Below, piece after piece: positions 43,498 through 54,800 of a stretch of DNA of 64,000 nucleotides (position 1 is its first letter; every line of letters starts with the position of its first letter). The notes beneath the pieces were generated by a model that was not told the origin of the DNA, did not search any database, and was given only the letters and a program-made list of their open reading frames with translations. The stretch is from Macrobrachium rosenbergii (lineage: Eukaryota; Arthropoda; Malacostraca; Decapoda; Palaemonidae): assembly GCF_040412425.1 (NCBI RefSeq), contig NC_089794.1, forward strand, positions 12,748,603 through 12,812,602, written 5' to 3'. Position numbers and translations under genes: made by a program.

Positions 43498-44690
43498 TTG
43501 GCCCCTGAAGGAATGGTTCCTGGACCTTCTACAGTTATTGGTAGATTTTCCAAGACTCCTTCCCCAAAAACTGTCTTTACTCAAACAACCCCACTTAAGA
43601 AGACACCACCAAGGGTTGTCCGCTCTTGTCCTGACAGGCTTCAGACTGTCCACAAGGTTGTCAGAGTGAAAGGTTTATCAAGGGGAGCTGTAGAGGCTAT
43701 TGCACAATGCAGGAGATCTTCTAGCCTTGTCTACCAGGCCAAGTGGCCAGTTTTCTGTCAGTGGTGCCACAACCATAATGCCTCTTCTGAGACATCTGTA
43801 ACACAGATTGCCGATTTCCTCCTATATCTGAGGAATTCTAGGAATTTGTCCTCCTCCACCATTAAGGGATATCGACCTATGCTTAGCTTAGTTTTTAAAT
43901 ATAAGGTCTGGATCTTTTGTCAAACTCGGATATTAACAACCCAATCAAGTCCTTTTGATATGTCAAAACAGAGGAAGGACATTCTGGTCACTTGGAACCT
44001 GGATGTAGTCTTGAAGTGGCTGACAGGTCCTGCTTTTGAACCTCTTCGTTCGGCTTCTTTGAGGGACCTCACTAGTAATACACTCTTCCTCTTTGCCTTA
44101 GCTACTGCAAAACGCATAAGTGAAATTCAAGTCATCAATAAAAGGATAGGTTTTTCCCAAAGGGATGCAGTTTGCTCCTTTACCCTAGATTTCTTGGCCA
44201 AGAACGAGGACCCATCCAAGCCCTGGCCTCATTCTTTCACCATTAAGAAATTAATGGACATCCTTGGCTCTGAGGAAGAAGAGAGAGTACTCTGTCAGAT
44301 CAGAGCTCTGAGGTACTACCTGAGTAGGACAGAGAAGATTCAGAGGTCCATCCAGTAACCTCTGGTGTTCAGTTAAGAACCCTTCTCACCCTCTATCTAA
44401 GAATGCCTTGTTCTTCCGGAGGGACTTGATTTCAGAGGCACATTCATGGATCCAGGGAGACATGTTGCGAACTTTTAACATAAAGCTTACGAAGTCAGAG
44501 CAGTATCTACCTCTGTGGCTTTCAGGCATAATATGTCCCTAACTAACATTCTTCAGTTGACCTACTGGAAATGCAGGTCTATTTTTGCATCACACTATTT
44601 GAAGGAGGTGGAAACAATATTTGATAATTGCATCACTTGGAACTGTTATTGGTGGCTGGTATGGTATTGGGGTGAGGATTTATAGGAAGC
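43498..44690 (+). pseudogene. DIRS-C tyrosine recombinase (largest copy)
   Basis: A 286-residue open frame (43498-44358) reads VTQIADFLLYLRNSRNLSSS, TIKGYRPMLSLVFKYK, then LRDLTSNTLFLFALATAKRI SEIQ, in which the conserved Arg of the recombinase fold is kept. It extends through KEEEE-rich helices to a TAA. In another frame the C-terminus reads VSTSVAFRHNMSLTNILQLT and FASHYLKEVET (about 44502-44620), with the presumed nucleophilic Tyr. It is split by a stop or shift near 44358 but otherwise the best preserved recombinase in the window. Confidence 0.8.
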
Positions 44691-44962
44691 ACACTTTTTT
44701 CTCCTACTATCCTTTTGCCTTGGTTTAGGTTTTTGGGGAGCCTGGGGTACAGTGCACCTGGACTACCCTCCAGTCTTTGTGGATGGGTTGTTGTGTTTTC
44801 AGAGTAGGTGACAGCATTATCTGGTCATTTTTAGATATGGTACTGCGCCCCATGGCAAGGGCACTTTCATATGCTTTGCTAACCATCAGCCCTATCCTCT
44901 GCTGCAAAGTTCCCACTTAAACTAAAACCAGAATGAAATGAGCTCTCCATTGTGGCTGTTTG

Positions 44963-45805
44963 GGTCCTCTCCACGTGCGATTAATCTTTCATATATGCCA
45001 AATCCGTAACAACAGCAGAGAGATGAAACCATTTCACCCATTACAGATATCAAATATCTTTCCCGCTACGCAGAATTCAAAGTCAATTACATAGGTTCAT
45101 GATTGATGAAGTTTTTTTATGCAGTAACAAGAAACGGAATCAGATCTTCTGTCAACGTGGCATCTCATTTTCGTCACGGTATGTTTGAAGGCATTTTCCC
45201 TCTACAATTATCTTGATTTCTTAATATCATAGGTAAAGAATAAATTAGTAAGCAAGGAAATATGAAATGAAGCATAACAATAGAGTAAGTTGGATGAGTG
45301 AAAAAATGAACAATCGTATGCAAACAGATAATAATGATAAATGTACATTTACAAGTACGGACAAAATAGTTAAGATTAAGGTGGCCTTGTGCCAGCACGG
45401 GATCTTAGAGAGAGCACGAATTCATTATACAAACAGCTTACCATTGCAGTTACTTAGATGTAAATACTGTATGGTGTTTCTTGTCTAGACGAAAATGTTA
45501 AATATTTATACATGGGCTATACATACAATGGTAAATCTGTAAAAATAAGAAAAATTTGTTATTGTTCATAGGTTGTGGAGAAGAAATGGACTGAAGACAA
45601 ATCCTAAGTAGGGCGGAATACAAAGGAGATTAAAATACCTGGAAATAAAAACAACCCCTATAATCTTATAATTATAGCCTCAGGGTTTGTCTCAAAGACG
45701 TTCAAAGGTCTGTCAAATTGTTTTGTAAAATTGGCAGGGGCAGATCTTTAAACACCACGCCAGAGAGGTCTCTTCGTGCTTGGTATAGTGTAAGTAGAGG
45801 CAACC
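44963..45805. other. Foreign insertion in the DIRS-C 3' region
   Basis: Comparison with DIRS-B (38120-38150) shows that ttgtggctg at 44954 should be followed directly by ccactacaggttaagatgag-type sequence, which resumes only at about 45823. The intervening DNA has no ORF of note and no clear terminal repeats. Ends are uncertain by about 20 bp. Confidence 0.6.
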
Positions 45806-46350
45806 CACGGCTCACCTGGTAGTCCACTACAGGCTAAGATGAACACCAACTGGAGGCAGTATTCTCCTGCAGTAGCTCTCTTATCAGATAAGGAAACAAT
45901 AAGCATTGTATCAATGCCGGCAAAAAGTTCTATTTCAAATTCATTACCGATGAAGTCCGTGTTTTGGAATATAATGTGTCCATATATCCCACCTTCATTC
46001 AATATGGGATTCAGCTATGTAATTACGTACTTGGTAAGGTACTTATATGAAAATGACTTTTTCATAATAAAATTGTTTCATATTTCTTTACCAAGTAATT
46101 ACAGAAAAGGAGCCCACCCTCCTCCCCTCTTATGGACATAAGGGCAGAAACAAAATTAAGCTTACTTCAACTTGCCAGTTGTTTTCTCCGGGTGCTCCGA
46201 AAGTGGGCGGAGCCTGTCACCGGCACAAAAACAGTAGAAGCGCTACCGCGAATTTTTAAAAGGCTGCCGCACGAGTAGAAACGTTGGCTATGCAAATACT
46301 TGGTAAGTATATATGAAACTTAATTTTATTATGAAAATGTAATATTTTTT
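45806..46350 (+). repeat. DIRS-C 3' region and terminal repeat with palindromic arms
   Basis: It resumes at tcacctggtagtccactaca, then shows arm sense (46016-46062), arm antisense (46063-46103) and final arm (46288-46335), the same three-arm layout as DIRS-B. Confidence 0.82.
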
Positions 46351-47712
46351 TTAAGATTTTACTTGCAAAACTGTGTTAATTTTTGGCTCACCTGAGGCGT
46401 TCAAATGCAAAAATTAAGAAAAAAATCTCATGTTCAAAATGACATGAGTTAGTTAAGTATACCATACAAAAGTCCTCTATTTTCTAACATTCAGCTATTT
46501 TGGGAATGTGTGTAATATTGTGTATCACTTGACTTTACTAGTGTATTCTATAAATATTGAATGTTATGTTCTTAGAAAACTTCTGTAATATGGAAGAAAG
46601 CCTGCTACCTAGCTGGAAGAGATATTGATTGGGTTTTATAGGTCAGCTTTCTTCCATTGCCAGATGGCAAATGGCAGGTTGTAGGTCATATATTTTCATC
46701 AGTCAGTTTTCAACCGAGATGAGTAAAAGGGTTCATTCACTGTTTATATTTTGATGATGAAAGACAGAGTTAAAAGTAATTATGGTATAAAGGAAAATGT
46801 AAATGCAGTTCTGCAAGTGAAGAGAAATCCGTTTAGGAAAACAGAATTGGACGACTTGACCAGGATTTCAACTTTAGTTGCCATGCCATAATACTAAAAT
46901 ATGCAACGATCATATCAAGTAATATAGCAAAACAAAATGCAGTGTCCCTCACTGATCATGATACGTAAAAGGAAGAAAAAATAATCCGGACGAGGAGTTT
47001 TCATTGAAAACATTTTTTACGGGTAAAGGTCCCCAGTTTGTTACTGTAGTTGGTCAATTTTTTATCAGCGTTTGTTACTTAATGTGGGGATATTTTGGTG
47101 AATAATTGTCTAATAATTAAGGCATTTTAGCTACACATATGCCATGAAATAGTGTTTGTAATTATTTACTCGATAGTCTGGTCAATGAATGTACAGTATT
47201 CAAAGTAAGGCATACCCAGGGACCCACTAAGTGGGTCCTGGGCATGCCGACGTGGGAAGATTTCGGAAAATATTTAATGAGAAGATGCTTACAGGCATTT
47301 TTATATTTTCAGTATAGGCCTATCAATCTTACGACTTCATTGTTAAGCTAGAAATGCATGTTTTTTTTTTTTTTTAATTAAGTGAAATGTGGAATATTAC
47401 AGCTCAAACTGCGTTTCTGTTCCCGGGTAACCATAAAGCATTAATAATGATGGTCAGTTTTATGTAAATAGTTAACCAGTATTTTGTTAAGCAAATGATG
47501 ATTACACATTATTCGTTATGCCCAGAACTAAGGCATTGCAAAGTTGTTTGTTCCTACTCTTATACAAACTTCCATTTTACAGTCATTCACTTACTGGAAT
47601 GTACGGGCATACGAAAGCTTCTGACATGTCAGAAAGAATGAGACTGCTATAGTATTTAAAACAAGTAATACAAAATTGATATGTATCTTATGAATTATGA
47701 ATAAAACTTAAT
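46351..47712. other. Unassigned AT-rich DNA with one strong hairpin
   Basis: A stem-loop with arms 47209-47227 and 47231-47248 (core cccagggacccac / gtgggtcctggg) has a 3-base loop. No gene supported. Confidence 0.55.
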
Positions 47713-48066
47713 TTGAATTTATATAACTTTAACAGAATTCCCTATAATATTTCGTCTCTGTTAAGTGATGAGTCCAGAGGTCCACATCAACATTTTTACC
47801 TCACTATTGGGCCTCGAAACACTCGTACTGTTACAAAGCCTGCTGAATTTGATAGACATTTACATGTCTTTGTTATAGAGACGACATATATTGCTGTGAA
47901 ACACATGTATGGTGCTTTCAGTATTTTTATTAGAAGTGCACCTGATATCTATCACTGTGTACAGGTTGATAACCCACAAATGATGGCAAATGTAAAGAAT
48001 CGCCAAGATTGCTTAGAAATTCGCCATTTACTAAATTCGTCTGTTTTGGTTTTAAATTCTAGTTGA
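47713..48066 (+). other. Unassigned open frame, 118 codons
   Basis: The frame has balanced composition (PRNTRTVTKPAEFDRHLHVF; IRSAPDIYHCVQVDNPQMMA) in otherwise AT-rich DNA. A weak acceptor-like ttaacag precedes codon 8 (about 47735). I recognise no family. It might be a lone exon, a relic of a mobile element or chance. Confidence 0.3.
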
Positions 48067-49090
48067 CACTGAGTTGCTAGTGTTGCCTTAAATTGTAGTT
48101 GAGATTTAGTTTAGCTCAACACAGTATATAGGTAATGTGACATTTTGCACCTCAAAATGTCTCATTCTTCCCTTTGTGTATCGCCTTTCAGAGAAATCTA
48201 AAATGACAAAAGAAAATCCTGCAGGAAATCTCATTTTGTATTGGTGTCTTAAATCTACCTACAGCTAAGGTACTTGACGAGTGACCACATTCACTCTGCA
48301 AGGTGTGAATTAATGTTTCTCGCTAAGACGTCCTTCCCACTCATAAACTGGTTCAGTTAACGTTGGTCCACAGCTTCCCAACTCTGCCCTCTCTGCGATG
48401 GTCTGAGATTTCATATACGTAAAAAAAAAGAAAAAAAAAAAAAGCGGCCTTGCTCTCTTTCGAAAGGTGTGCGCTTGATCTGGGCATCCGAGGCCCCAAT
48501 TTCTGCCCGTTCCTACAAGGCAGAGTGACCCTACTATGCTCCAATGTTACCATTGATACTTCTCCCTTGTTTTCGTTTATTTCTTACTTGTAAACATACG
48601 TGGTGGAAACTTGCAATGCCAGGTCGTATTAAAACTTATTTTTATTTGTTGCCAGATTTTTAGCTTAGAATGAAAGCTGCTTCAAGAAATAAAGATAGCT
48701 TTTGATAGGTGATTGGTTTGCCTTTGACAGTCCATAATCTTTAATTTGGATCCCTTCCCGCTTCCCCCCATGTATAGTTGTATTTACCGTCTGTGAAAAT
48801 TCCATGTTTACTTGAAGAACTTTGTCGTAATTGCTCGGAAGTTGATGCAACTTTATGAAAAGTCATTAACACATTGAATGTGAGAATTTGAATTGACCTT
48901 ATACAAGTGAAATCCTTGAGTAACGAGTTTAGATTTAGAGCTTTAATGCCAATGGGACTTCAAGAGACTTTGGTACTCACGAAAGGAAAAGAAAAAGAGA
49001 AACAATAGGAATACAAAGGGAGTTAGTAATAATGTTGAGTTGGTGGCAACTTATTTGCTGTAAAAGAGTAGAAAACAAGTTGTTCTTTTT
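48067..49090. other. Unassigned non-coding DNA
   Basis: No gene supported. It contains an A-rich run at 48421-48444. Confidence 0.45.
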
Positions 49091-49490
49091 CTTTAACATT
49101 GTTTTCCTTAGGGGGACAGTGCCATCAGTGTGTTCCGTAGGGGAATATTGCCATCAGTACCTCACGTGGTACACTGTAGACATTCTTTTTTATAAAATTG
49201 TGTTCCGTAGGGGGATAGTGCCATCAGTGCACCTCACGTGGCACACTGTAGGCATTACTGTCTTTGCAGCGTCCCTTCGGCCCATAGCTGCAACCTCTCT
49301 AATAATTGTAGCCTATCTTCCATACGACTTTGTGTCTTCTCTAACAATTGTTTCGAGTGCAGCTGCGAGGTTTTCCGCCTGTTACACCTTTCAAATATTT
49401 TTACTGTCAGTTTCCCTTTCAGCGCTGAATGACCTCATAGGTCCCAGAGAATTTAGGCATTTGGCCTAAATTCTATATTCTGTCCTATTC
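49090..49490 (+). repeat. Decapod dispersed repeat with tandem heads
   Basis: The repeat head (cgtagggggatagtgccatc, cacctcacgtggcacactg) occurs up to three times (about 49108, 49135, 49206), then the body runs gcagcgtcccttcggcccat, caattgtttcgagtgcagct, ttacacctttcaaatatttt and cagcgctgaatgacctcata. A second, diverged copy lies at 59788-60055. I recall this family as widespread in decapods; no search was run. Confidence 0.7.
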
Positions 49491-49616
49491 CATAACATTG
49501 TGGTTCAAATACTAAAATATTTTATGTTGCTCATAATTGATTCATCAGTCAAACGGTGGTTTTTGAAATAATTTTTGGCTGCTTTGAATGATGATTTGTA
49601 CTAATTTTAAAATTAT

Positions 49617-49628
<12 letters not shown>

Positions 49629-49694
<66 letters not shown>
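49629..49694. repeat. (TA)n microsatellite
   Basis: Pure AT dinucleotides. Confidence 0.97.
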
Positions 49695-49697
<3 letters not shown>

Positions 49698-49899
49698 TGT
49701 TCACGCTTGCTTTTTCACACTTGTGCATAAGCTGCTCAAAATTATAGCATGGCCTTAATTTTCCTTGTAGAATAATATCTATGAAGTCGAGGAGGGTAAA
49801 CACGTTCAGGATGAGGCTGTTTCGGTGAGTACAGTACACAGTTCACAATTGTATGTTTATATATTGACATTCTAACTTTTTGAGCTTTCATGTTTTCCG

Positions 49900-50044
<145 letters not shown>

Positions 50045-50612
50045 TCTGAAACCTTGTAGAATCATTTATGTTGACATTGCAGTTTTGAAAATTTTCTTGC
50101 ATATTTTACTTAATTTTACAATTGCCCTTTTTTATTTTTACTGCAGAGTAAATTTCATGCACAGGTACACGCACGTAGCTTTGGACGTTAGAAATTGTTG
50201 GCTTTGGCGCTAAATTCTGTTTATCCGTGTGAAAATCGGTTTTTATTCTGTTTTTTTTTCGGGCATTGAATTATAAATAACAGTGATCCAGCTCCGAAAT
50301 GACAGCAGAATCAATTATAACATCACCTTACACAGACAAATGACAGAAGATTATCACTATATTGTTTTCTTCCCAAGGGTCAAACTTTCTTCTCCGAACA
50401 ATATATAATTAGTTGTGCTTTTCCGTCGCAATACTTCACATAACTGCAACAATATTTATGCAGTTTCTGTTGAAGTCAGTGGCATTGTTCGCATATATTA
50501 TTTTCTTATCAAGATTTTGAATCAGTCTGGACTTCTTTTTCTCCTCTGGCAAGCTTCTCAGGAATAAAGAAAAATCATTCAGGATTCTTTATTCTTTTTC
50601 TGGTCGACGGAC

Positions 50613-50716
<104 letters not shown>

Positions 50717-50717
50717 T

Positions 50718-50815
50718 GTACATGATGCATATATATAATATGTTTGTGTTTGTATGTATAAATATTGTACATGATGCATATATATAATATGTTTGTGTTT
50801 GTATGTATAAATATT
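50718..50815 (+). repeat. Two exact copies of a 49-bp unit
   Basis: gtacatgatgcatatatata opens each copy (50718 and 50767). The copies look identical. Confidence 0.92.
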
Positions 50816-51404
50816 GTTAGATTGCAACATAGTGTAAAGTACAGGGAATTTTTTTGTTTAATAGACTTTGTTATCGTTTAAAGTATGTGGACTTACTCTG
50901 GAAAAGAAATGTTATACCATTGATCAGCGAATGTAACAAATACCTACCGTATATGCTTTTAAAAAAGTTGTATAGGAGTCCCTTTGGCCTTGAAAAATTG
51001 TCATAACATTTGGGGTCATGTCCCAACAGATGAAGACTTGCATTTATTCAGTCTTATGATTTAGCCTAGATCCTGAGAAGAATTTTCTGTATCGTGGATT
51101 TAAAGCTCAGTTGTAAAAATGAGACCTCACTTATGTAACGGCTCCCCAATTTCTTGTGTGATGTTCATTGCTTTTGTGCGTCGTATTATTCTGTCTTTTC
51201 GTTGCTTCCTCATCCCGTTCGATAATTCTGTTTCCTTCTAAATATTCGCTTATGGATTCAAGGGTGTTCGCGGGGTTTCACGCATCAAAGCTTAGCAGTA
51301 TATGAAGATTCTGAAACGTGTGTAAACGGTTTCCACAAATTTTATATGAAACCATAAGACCTGTTCATGCGGCTGTTTAATCTTTTAGAGTGTCATTACC
51401 TTTA
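50816..51404. other. Unassigned non-coding DNA
   Basis: No gene or known repeat seen. Confidence 0.45.
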
Positions 51405-52545
51405 TAAATGTGTTTCATGAAATATCTCACATTCTGTAAGTGCGTTTCTTGAATTATCTTGCATTTTGTAAATGCCTTTCATGAGCTATCTCGCATTCTG
51501 TAAATGCCTTTCGTGAAATATTTGGCACTCCGTAAAGACGTTTCATGAATTATGTAGCACTCTGTAAATGCGTTTCAGGAATTCCTGTTCATTCTGAAAA
51601 TGCATTTCGGTAATGGAAATGCGTTTCAAGAATTATCTTGCGTTCTGTAATTGTGTTTCATTAATGATCTGGCATTCTGTAAATGCGTTTCAGGAACTAT
51701 CTTGCATTCTGTAAATGCATTTCAAGGATTATCTCACATTCTTTAAATGCATTTCATTAATGATCTCATTTTGTAATTGCGTTTCAAGAATTATCTCGCT
51801 TTCTGTAAATGTTTTTCGAGAAGTGTGTCTCATTCTTTAAATGCGCTTCAAGCATTATCCCGCATTCTGTAAATGCGTTTTATTTATGAACTGTCATCTG
51901 TAAGTGTGTTTCATTAATGATCTCACTTTCTTTAATTGCGTTTCAAGAACTACCTCGCATTCTGCAAATGCGTTTCAAGGATTATCTCGCATTCTGCAAA
52001 TGCGTGTCAAGGATTATCTTGCATTCTGTAAATGCGTTTCATTAACGATCTCGCATTTTGTAAATGCGTTTCAAGAATTATCTTGCATTCTGTAAATGCG
52101 TTTCATTAACGATCTCGTATTTTATAAATGCGATTCAAGAATTATCTTGCATTCTTTAAATGCATTTCGTTAATGATCTCACATTTTGTAAATGCGTTTC
52201 TAGAATTATCTCACATTCTGTCAGTGCTTTTCAAGAATTATCTCACATTCTGTCAGGGCTTTTCAAGAATTATCTCACATTCTGTCAGTGCTTTTCAAGA
52301 CTTATCTCACATTCTGTCAGTGCTTTTCAGGAATTATCTCACATTCTGTCAGTGCTTTTCAAGAATTATCTCACATTCTGTCAGTGCTTTTCAAAAATTA
52401 TCTCACATTTTGTCAGTGCTTTTCAAGAATTATCTCACATTTTTTCAGTGCTTTTCAAGAATTACCTTGCAGTCTGTCAGTTTGCTTCAAGAATGATCTC
52501 GCAGTTTGTAAATGAATGATCTCGCATTCTGAGAGACCATTATTT
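51405..52545 (+). repeat. 32-bp minisatellite, about 35 units
   Basis: The unit is close to cattctgtaaatgcgtttca plus agaattatctcg. Early units vary (cattaatgatct or aggaactatctt variants). Units from about 52200 are homogenised to tgtcagtgcttttcaagaat. Overlapping open frames are by-products of the repeat, since 32 is not a multiple of 3. Confidence 0.9.
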
Positions 52546-52901
52546 ATGAGGATTTGATATTTTCACCTCAAAATGGCACTGACATGAACACATGTCAAGC
52601 TCTAATATTTCATTTTGGTTTGAAACACTTGACAGAATTGGTGATGCTGATGTTAATAAGTTTTAAGATTTGTTTTGGTGTCACTGAAACACCAGGCAGT
52701 TAATAGTTGTTGATGCAGCTAAGTTTAAGGATAGCTGTCATTGTGCTTTTAAGCCCAAATGCACCGTGCCATTGTTTTTCTAAATGTTTATATTTTATAT
52801 AAGATATAATCTTGTTTTTGCATATTTTTCCTATGTATTTTCTATTTTCATAGTCATGTTTTTTCTCGTTTTTCGATGCTTGACTGTAACGGAATGTTTG
52901 T

Positions 52902-52962
<61 letters not shown>

Positions 52963-53945
52963 AAAGGTATTGAAACAAGGAGACATATAAGGGCTATTTT
53001 ATTGCCACAATACAAATCTTTAAATGTTACCTAGGACAAGGAGAGCTTGAGTTCTAGTTTCTAGAGGAGTACTGAAGTAACTTGAAACATCAGAACAACC
53101 GGATTTCATTTTTCTCTAAATATAATGAGTACAGTGAATATCAGAAATAAAATCTGTGGAAAATATATAGAGTAAAGCGAATGTTGGTTCTTACGACTTA
53201 TTCAGTGGACAAATATCTTAAGTGTCGTCGAATAGTAGAGAGTTAGTCTCGATAAATACAAAAAAAAAAACTAATCGCACGGTGATCTTAATATGTCAAA
53301 GAAAACGTGAAAGAAAATGATGATCATGAAATGAAAGGTATGAAAAATTCGTAAAAGATAATGACGGCGAAATAAGAAGACTCGCAGAGAAAACTAGAAA
53401 ACAAACCCAGCTGGTGAGTGAGTGGGCTGATTTCCGCAGTGCACCTCTCGCCTCTCCTTGGGTTGGATCTGGACAAGCTTCAAGGACGCGGACATATTAT
53501 ACATCTGATCTGGGGCGATAGAATAGAGCGTTTGAACAAGGGCTAATTTGCGCGATCGTAAATCTCTTTGCCTTAAATAAAATATATCTACAGATGAGAA
53601 CCGAGGGCGCACTGGGGAATACGTTACTCATTCTTATATGTTTTTTTGTTTTTTTTTTATCTTGTGGAAGAGCTGAGTCAATATAAGAGTAATGTTATAG
53701 CTTTCTCTATCCACTGGACGCTGCTCCTGTGTGTGTGTTGGGTGTGTGTGGGTTTTCTGTGTATATGTGTAACCTATCATTACACGCCTCCCTCATCATC
53801 TAAGCTAATTGAGAACATCAATAAGTTAATGTATATTATTTTCTCTTTGCTTATTCTGATTTTCTTTCAAGTGGGAGCAGAACCTGGTGGGTATATTGCT
53901 TTTGTATATATCTGGTGCAATATGTTCAGTCAATTCTGATGGGTA
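52546..53945. other. Unassigned non-coding DNA with (AAT)n
   Basis: An (AAT)n tract lies at 52902-52961. Open frames at 53394-53612 and 53646-53939 show no domain. Confidence 0.45.
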
Positions 53946-54800
53946 TGCCTACCTGTGGCTGACAGAATGAATGCTCAGGAAGCCGAGTATGGCTGTAAAA
54001 ATGCCGCTAATGGATGAGAACATGGAATAGCATGTCTGACAGATTGATTGCCAAGGGTCAGTAGCTTACAGTCATAGCTAATAGAATGACTGCCAAGAGA
54101 CCAAAGCATGTAAATATATCACTGACTGAATGACTGGCAAGGGACCAAAGCTTTTAATCATGTGGCTGACAAAATTATTGCCAACAGACCGAAGCATGTA
54201 ATATGTTAGATAGAATGATTGCCAAGGGACCAAAGCATGTTGAAAGGCGAATAGAATAATTGTCAGAGGACCAGAGCATGTAATCATATAGGTGAAGAAC
54301 GATTGCCAAGTGACCAAAGCATGTAATCACTGGGCTGACAGAGTTATGACCAACAGACCAAAGCCTGTAGTATGGTTGATAGAATGATTGCCAAGGGACC
54401 AAAGCATATCATATGACTAATAGAATGACTGCCAAAAGACTGGAGCATGTAATCATATGGCTGACAGATTATTGCCAGTGGATCAAAGCGTGTCATATGA
54501 CTGATAGAATGATACTCAAGGGACCAGAGCATGCAGTCATATGGGTGACAGAATGATTGCCGAAGGTCCAAAGCATGTAATCATGTGGCTGACAGAATTA
54601 CCGCCAGTGAGCTAAAGCATGTAATATGACTGACAGAATGATTGCCAAGGGTCTACAGCATGCAATCATATGGCTGAAAAACATTGCCAACGGACCAAAG
54701 AACGTGATATAACTGACAGAATGATTGCCGAGGGACCAAAGCGTGTATTTGTATGACCAGAGAAACACCCATGTCATATGGCTGTTTGAAATCCTCGGCC
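53946..54800 (+). repeat. 42-45-bp minisatellite, about 19 units
   Basis: The consensus runs catgtaatcatatggctgac then agaatgattgccaagggacc and aaag. Long (atcatatggct) and short (atatgact) versions of the unit often alternate. Divergence between units is moderate, so the array is not recent. Confidence 0.85.

Larger units (their letters stand above)
40385..46350 (+). mobile_element. DIRS-C: DIRS1-like element with internal deletion and insertion
   Basis: The 5' terminal repeat (about 40385-40545) is an inverted copy of 46130-46335. Gag, RT C-terminus, RNase H, recombinase and the 3' terminal repeat follow. The end of Gag and the RT core are missing at about 42405. About 0.84 kb of foreign DNA sits at 44963-45805. 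Confidence 0.87.

Noticed and set aside
52128..52519. Repeated Cys/Phe/Leu/Ser-rich protein
   Set aside because: It is produced by the 32-bp minisatellite; all three frames stay open similarly, which is expected of the repeat and not of selection.
51405..52545. CRISPR-like array
   Set aside because: There are no unique spacers, the whole unit repeats, and the genome is eukaryotic.
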